Shown here piece after piece: positions 8,601 to 10,827 of a stretch of DNA of 10,827 nt (within the stretch, counting starts at the first letter, position 1; each line of letters starts with the position of its first letter). A program made the translations under genes and the position numbers. The notes below the pieces were generated by a model. The model was not told where the DNA came from, made no database searches, and was given only the letters and a program-made list of their open reading frames with translations. Origin of the DNA: JAFLCA01 sp041907145 (GTDB lineage: Bacteria; Bdellovibrionota_C; UBA2361; JAFLCA01); NCBI GenBank assembly GCA_041907145.1, contig JAYRHW010000136.1, forward strand, positions 1-10,827. Reading direction: 5' to 3'.

Positions 8601-9016
8601 GATTTGAGGCGCAACAGTCTGAGTGGGAAGCAAAGAATGCGTTTGCGAACCAAATTTCCGGTCAGGCTGTCGCCATGGGACACTTCGTTGGTGGTATGAA
8701 CGCTGGCAATAAGCCTACCGGCTCGGCTGAGGCGATGGCGATGAGTGGAATGCTGAATACGAAGCAGCATGATGCGAAGGGAGCAGCCTTCTGGTCGGAT
8801 CCGGTTAAGGGGCAGCGCTTCGGTAATATTGAGGCAACGCAGGCACAACTTGGACGTTTTGGCGGCGATTTTGCTGCGAGCCAATTCCAGCAGACAAAAG
8901 TCGGAGCGTTTGGTGGAGGATTTACTTCGCGGTCGGGTGGAGAAGTTCGACAGGACGCAAGTAATCCATTTAGAGGTAGCCAGACGAGTGGTCTGGTTGC
9001 TGCAAATTCACGATAA
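5648..9016 (+). CDS. traG: TraG-type mating-pair stabilisation / pilus assembly membrane protein
   Basis: An 1122-residue inner-membrane protein, 22 nt after the previous stop, with GAGGG at 5637-5641 placed 6 nt before ATG 5648. Membrane segments are seen at about 67-88 and 92-108, then a group at about 495-560 (AYPFACIVILMPGMHKAILT, then FWAWVKLWDLGFAICVV) and one at about 663-685. The segment starting AYPF and the following Trp-rich helices are typical of the TraG N-terminal domain. A large loop (110-490) lies between the groups. From about 690 on the chain is Ala/Gly/Ser/Gln-rich. It includes a Pro/Ser/Gly linker (815-900), then a C-terminal region with repeated Phe-Gly-Gly and Gln. In F TraG (938 aa) the N-terminal part acts in pilus assembly and the C-terminal part in mating-pair stabilisation and entry exclusion. 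A cluster of four cysteines (17, 23, 27, 34) near the N-terminus is notable. The linker codons look more A/T-ending than the rest. Confidence 0.85.
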   Translation: MLVFDLVQAIIHAQATCSPGEMCTISCLDQNAMCPASAFNPIAAAFATEGYWVQDHLIHYLVDTGMGLWAPLIYIIAAIGGLVGLAVGAPPRMYMWFFMGPAIYAWLLDTRELASGVEWRVGDMPQDQREVWKLAEPGLKNSATFYDNDWIHRNLPITKSKPPGAPLPNPNARYAAPGSYANVATFFLWFDELISDTVQQMTLWVGAWDQFDNVAAGRDTNLSPKPAVADVNKNKWFLMSNSKWEILTNITDAKLHSAELRDAFVTFLSSECGDLLKESIDSGRFIALANAKGQNIDSNSTVMKKPTTDTAPHPYNLVTQNLMNQTIPTPRSVVKLLSYNTRGSFREFANLLGAGGVFGAGNVGAWGLRDRIACDQYLYLLIHGFRWEAGHTMNQLVAAGPNNMLPSGIVWTLLYGWDLGDNTSFVGPPPPWSPVYFDGQVYLLENLILVHMFRNEMAMAPAITDQRYNTSEKSLNFTLAYQRSVGQKSKWAEVYTWAMMIPYLQGVLLYLLSIAYPFACIVILMPGMHKAILTWMSFWAWVKLWDLGFAICVVLERSVWGMVGNNSNAARLLGLIKDMAQWGVVRIDCTGAGSGLPAGPGVGIIPTGGVNTKACPLPSIFHVASNGAVRDIQTSTSWIDALRIFDRSLVLGANLDFDLANSYYIYIMAALYFAVPTVTGQLVLGARAGAAGMVNSALGGVAQEAGKMAGSGHGSEAVTQMSANMGSVGQAAYAKSLRQSGLGMQAIEYGNQSARESDAAGAMGTKSGLIGNAINNKALGVQSASIAGDVAERYIGAAQGTYNKSVDYARSAQAAGAGGSNGSGTAPTPKASSPAPKAPGMTSGEQGPGGINKQGSLRDGDRDPSPGVDSVRTNPEAMQGSGPALDSTGQGAAALLGQAANGAAGDRARQVGGSAATAGGPWKESAAGWLGAGIRDLVGNMQQDSLAFNANGTAAQADLSVGSYGAGTRAKGYEMAAGRMSQHAGFEAQQSEWEAKNAFANQISGQAVAMGHFVGGMNAGNKPTGSAEAMAMSGMLNTKQHDAKGAAFWSDPVKGQRFGNIEATQAQLGRFGGDFAASQFQQTKVGAFGGGFTSRSGGEVRQDASNPFRGSQTSGLVAANSR

Positions 9017-9048
9017 CTTTCTTTGAAAATTTGCGGGCGATTTAAAAA

Positions 9049-9077
9049 CTGCCCACCATACGAGTAGTAGATATAAC
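9049..9077 (+). promoter_or_regulatory. Possible sigma-70 promoter for the 82-residue membrane protein
   Basis: CTGCCC (9049-9054, 3 of 6 to TTGACA) and TATAAC (9072-9077, 5 of 6 to TATAAT) are separated by 17 nt. They would start transcription near 9084, about 95 nt before ATG 9179. The -10 is good and the -35 poor. Overlapping inverted repeats suggest regulation. Confidence 0.3.
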
Positions 9078-9104
9078 TGCGCTAATGCAGTGTCGCTGTG
9101 GGCA
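9050..9104. repeat. Nested inverted repeats after traG
   Basis: The outer arms TGCCCAC (9050-9056) and GTGGGCA (9098-9104) are perfect 7-bp complements. Between them lies an inner hairpin, ACTGC (9076-9080) and GCAGT (9087-9091), with a 6-nt loop. The outer arm overlaps the putative -35 and the inner hairpin spans the predicted transcription start. The structure could be an operator or an RNA fold marking the end of the traG transcript. It lacks a T-tract immediately after, so it is not a standard terminator. Confidence 0.45.
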
Positions 9105-9178
9105 CTCAAAGGTTTTGCACGTTACGCATAACCCCCACTGGCGAATTTGTGATGGGAATCAAATCGGAGAACACATAG

Positions 9179-9427
9179 ATGTCCAACGACCCATTTCATC
9201 TGTATGGTGAAGCGTATCGGAACCTCCAGAAGAAAATCTTCCAGATTTTCTGGCCGATCTTCGGGGTTCCGCTGCTGCTTCTTCGGTTGCACCATGTCTT
9301 CGCCTCGCATAACAGTTTCGGCATGGTGCTGTTCGGGCTTCTGATGGTGGCGGTCTTCTCCGGCATCATGGCCTGGATTGTAAGTGAGGTGTGGGTGCGT
9401 GTCGATAAGCTGTTGAGCAGGAGATAG
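9179..9427 (+). CDS. Small two-helix membrane protein of unknown function
   Basis: An 82-residue protein with GGAGA (9166-9170) placed 8 nt before ATG 9179. After an amphipathic, aromatic N-terminus (MSNDPFHLYGEAYRNLQKK) it has two hydrophobic segments, about 20-37 (IFQIFWPIFGVPLLLLRL) and 47-70 (FGMVLFGLLMVAVFSGIMAW), joined by a short His-containing loop and ending in a basic tail (KLLSRR). This looks like a helical hairpin in the inner membrane with both ends inside. It follows traG by 162 nt, with its own possible promoter, so it may not be part of the main transfer transcript. Small membrane proteins after traG in transfer operons include entry-exclusion proteins, which is a possibility suggested by position only. 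I do not recognise the family. Confidence 0.65.
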   Translation: MSNDPFHLYGEAYRNLQKKIFQIFWPIFGVPLLLLRLHHVFASHNSFGMVLFGLLMVAVFSGIMAWIVSEVWVRVDKLLSRR

Positions 9428-9428
9428 T

Positions 9429-9503
9429 ATGTTCAAACAGCACTTCGCTCGACCTCCCCCTCGGTCCTGTCGCAGATTCTCCTTTGGAGAACAAGGGTTT
9501 TAA
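9429..9503 (+). CDS. 24-codon ORF with good ribosome binding site
   Basis: ATG 9429 follows the previous stop by one base, and AGGAG (9419-9423) sits 5 nt ahead, an ideal ribosome binding site. The frame runs 24 codons to TAA 9501-9503. It encodes a basic, Pro/Arg/Phe-rich peptide starting MFKQHFARPPPRSCRR and overlaps the terminator-like hairpins. It could be a translated micropeptide, or the stub of a gene cut off by a rearrangement at the element edge. Nothing on the + strand follows closely for it to lead into. Confidence 0.3.
   Translation: MFKQHFARPPPRSCRRFSFGEQGF
9477..9501 (+). terminator. Weak terminator-like hairpins with T-run
   Basis: TTCTCC (9477-9482) and GGAGAA (9486-9491) form a perfect 6-bp stem with a 3-nt loop. 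An alternative stem pairs TCCTT (9480-9484) with AAGGG (9493-9497, including one G-U) and is followed at once by TTTT (9498-9501). The second form is terminator-like but short. It would end + strand transcription before the convergent TonB-family gene. Confidence 0.3.
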
Positions 9504-9538
9504 TGTACCCATTGCGACACTAGATTAGCGCTATTCGA

Positions 9539-10561
9539 CTACTCCAACCCCGTCCCCAGGAGCAGCCACCTGCGCTCCGACGGCGCGCCGTTTCGTGCGG
9601 CTGCAAATTGCGCCCAGGATCTGGCTTTGAAGATAAAATGAATATTACCGTCTGTGGCCTCTGCGCCCTTGGGTGGATTTGGATCTCGCGCCCCAGTTTC
9701 CACCGCCTTTTTTACCGTGTCGTCGAATCTGCTGCTACCGGAGCCTGATTCAAGGACTACACGTAAAAGTTTCCCCTCCGGCGACAAGATCGCGCGCACA
9801 TCGACAAAGTCACCAATGCGATCGACATCTGCCATCGAAAGAGACGCCCAACCAGAACCACGCAAGTTGGCAAATACCTGCGTTGCTACCCGGCGCACGA
9901 AAACGGCAAATCTATCAGCCTTGGCGTTGAGTAACGTAAGATCGCCATCAGGCAAATTTGGCAAATAGTCCGGCACGCCGGCATTACCGACAAAGGCTGC
10001 ACCGCTTCCAGCAGGCCGGGAAAATGCGCGATAGGCGCTATGTTCCATCCCGGTTGGGGAATTCTCTTTTTGGGGATTTTCCGGGGCGGGTTTGGAGAAA
10101 TTTTCAATCAGTGTGTCTCGATCCAGAGCCAGCTGCTTAATTCGAGGGGCCTCTGATTGCCGCGGAGCAGGAGGAGCTTTTGATGAGGGGGCAGTCTTTG
10201 GCTGAACCTGTTGTGGCGCTGTAGCTTTACCGCTGACAGGTCCGGCCTCGGAGTTCTCCCCGCGCTTTATTTGTTCCTTAGCTGTCGAGAAGTCCTTCTC
10301 AGCCAAAAGTTTAGTTTCAAGCGGCAGCTCTTTTTCTTCGCTGTGATCTGGGGCGCTCACTATTTGACGTGGAGCCTCTTGTCTTAGAGATTTGGGAGGT
10401 TCGGATATAAAGTCCACCATTATGGTGGTAGGCGTAGCTGGTGCGGAGCGTTTCTCCAGCAATAGCCCAAGAAATACATGGACAAGCAGCGAGAAAAGCA
10501 GCCCCCAAAATAGGTAGCCATCGAGTGAGTCGTGGCTGCTGTAGGGAGCCGAATATCGCAT
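9539..10561 (-). CDS. TonB-family energy-transducer-like envelope protein
   Basis: A 340-residue protein anchored in the inner membrane and spanning the periplasm. One N-terminal membrane helix (about 16-36) carries Ser24 and His28 in an SxxxH arrangement (FSLLVHVF), as in TonB, where it is essential for coupling to the ExbB/ExbD motor. Next come a long Pro/Lys/Glu/Ala-rich spacer (about 50-190) and a C-terminal TonB/TolA-like domain (about 215-318). That domain has a helix FAVFVRRVATQVFANLR, a strand AILSPEGKLLRVVLESGSG and a helix FDDTVKKAVETG followed by PNPP. TonB passes proton-motive energy to outer-membrane transporters; a TolA-like role is the alternative. ATG at 10561 is the only possible start before an upstream in-frame stop, although its ribosome binding site is poor. 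No ExbB/ExbD gene or receptor lies in the window. It faces tatA divergently and converges on the transfer genes. Confidence 0.8.
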   Translation of the reverse strand: MRYSAPYSSHDSLDGYLFWGLLFSLLVHVFLGLLLEKRSAPATPTTIMVDFISEPPKSLRQEAPRQIVSAPDHSEEKELPLETKLLAEKDFSTAKEQIKRGENSEAGPVSGKATAPQQVQPKTAPSSKAPPAPRQSEAPRIKQLALDRDTLIENFSKPAPENPQKENSPTGMEHSAYRAFSRPAGSGAAFVGNAGVPDYLPNLPDGDLTLLNAKADRFAVFVRRVATQVFANLRGSGWASLSMADVDRIGDFVDVRAILSPEGKLLRVVLESGSGSSRFDDTVKKAVETGARDPNPPKGAEATDGNIHFIFKARSWAQFAAARNGAPSERRWLLLGTGLE

Positions 10562-10662
10562 AGGGTGCTGTGTTATGCCTGTGGTTGCGCCTCGGGAGAC
10601 CTTGGGCTAACCTTAACACAATAGTTTCATTTCAACAGTTTTCGGCAAATAGAGGCTCTCCC
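10562..10662. promoter_or_regulatory. Divergent intergenic region between the TonB-family gene and tatA
   Basis: These 101 nt must hold start signals for two genes pointing apart, unless tatA is read from elsewhere. On the - strand TTGAAA (10630-10635) matches TTGACA at 5 of 6 bases, but I see no good -10 at the right distance. On the + strand, AGAGG (10651-10655) lies 7 nt before ATG 10663 and is a reasonable ribosome binding site for tatA. No clear operator was seen. Confidence 0.35.
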
Positions 10663-10827
10663 ATGCTTGGTCTAAGCCCCCTTGAAGTTGCAGTCGTAGT
10701 CCTTCTCGTCGTGCTGCTCTTTGGCACCAAGCGCTTGCCCGAGTTGGGCAGCGGGTTGGGGCAGGCTATCAGCAATTTCAAAAAGTCTTACCGCGAGGGC
10801 TCAGCAATCGATGTAACGCCCAAGAAA
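10663..10827 (+). CDS. tatA: TatA/E-type twin-arginine translocase subunit (3' end beyond window)
   Basis: The first 55 residues of a TatA-type protein, the pore-forming part of the Tat system, which exports folded proteins across the inner membrane. The order is typical: a short N-terminus, one membrane helix (about 6-20, PLEVAVVVLLVVLLFG), then the hinge and amphipathic helix. The hinge carries the family pattern FGTKRLPELGSGLGQAISNF (Phe20-Gly21, Leu25-Pro26, Gly29, Gly32, Phe39), and a basic, charged tail begins at KKSYREG. The absence of a longer first segment favours TatA/E over TatB. The frame is still open at the right edge. tatB and tatC might follow but are not visible. It is divergent from the TonB-family gene, and both look like core envelope genes rather than transfer genes. 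Confidence 0.88.
   Translation, partial: MLGLSPLEVAVVVLLVVLLFGTKRLPELGSGLGQAISNFKKSYREGSAIDVTPKK

Noticed and set aside
9580..9591. 12-bp GC-rich palindrome in the TonB-family gene
   Set aside because: A few palindromes of this length are expected by chance in a window of this size, and it is in coding sequence.
1..10827. tRNA genes, CRISPR arrays, insertion sequences or an integrase
   Set aside because: No cloverleaf-like sequence, spaced repeats, transposase motifs or terminal repeats were seen on either strand.

Overview
The window is most simply read as the distal part of an F-like type IV secretion (conjugative transfer) operon, followed by a few genes that look like ordinary Gram-negative envelope genes. 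Signal-peptide-bearing mating-pair proteins, a polytopic TraG-type protein, a TonB-family protein with an SxxxH membrane motif and a TatA protein all point to a Gram-negative (diderm) bacterium of moderate GC content. The lineage cannot be fixed from the sequence alone; the TonB/TatA pair would fit a proteobacterium or a member of Desulfobacterota or a related phylum, but that is only an impression.

Layout. Positions 1-5625 carry, all on the + strand and tightly packed: the 3' end of an unidentified gene (to 185); a TraU-family protein (start probably 212, not 182); a TrbC-like periplasmic protein; a 139-nt spacer; a TraF-like protein (start GTG 2505); and a TraH-position protein. TraG follows at 5648-9016. 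The order TraU, TrbC, TraF, TraH, TraG is that of F-type transfer operons, but traN, which lies between trbC and traF in F, is absent. These proteins would together form the outer parts of the transfer channel, extend and retract the pilus, and (TraG) stabilise mating pairs.

From 9017 the character changes. A 162-nt spacer holds a possible promoter overlapped by nested inverted repeats. It is followed by an 82-residue two-helix membrane protein (9179-9427), a 24-codon ORF with a good ribosome binding site (9429-9503), and a weak terminator-like hairpin. On the - strand, 9539-10561 encodes a TonB-family energy-transducer-like protein. It is divergent, across 101 nt, from tatA, which runs off the right edge. 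The junction between transfer genes and apparent housekeeping genes, roughly 9017-9540, is a candidate edge of an integrated element.

The most unusual purely sequence-level signal is a perfect 28-bp palindrome (483-510) inside the TraU coding region. It is far longer than expected by chance and is phased so that both strands encode the same peptide. I saw no tRNA, rRNA, CRISPR array, insertion sequence or transposase. No gene-free stretch exceeds 300 bases.
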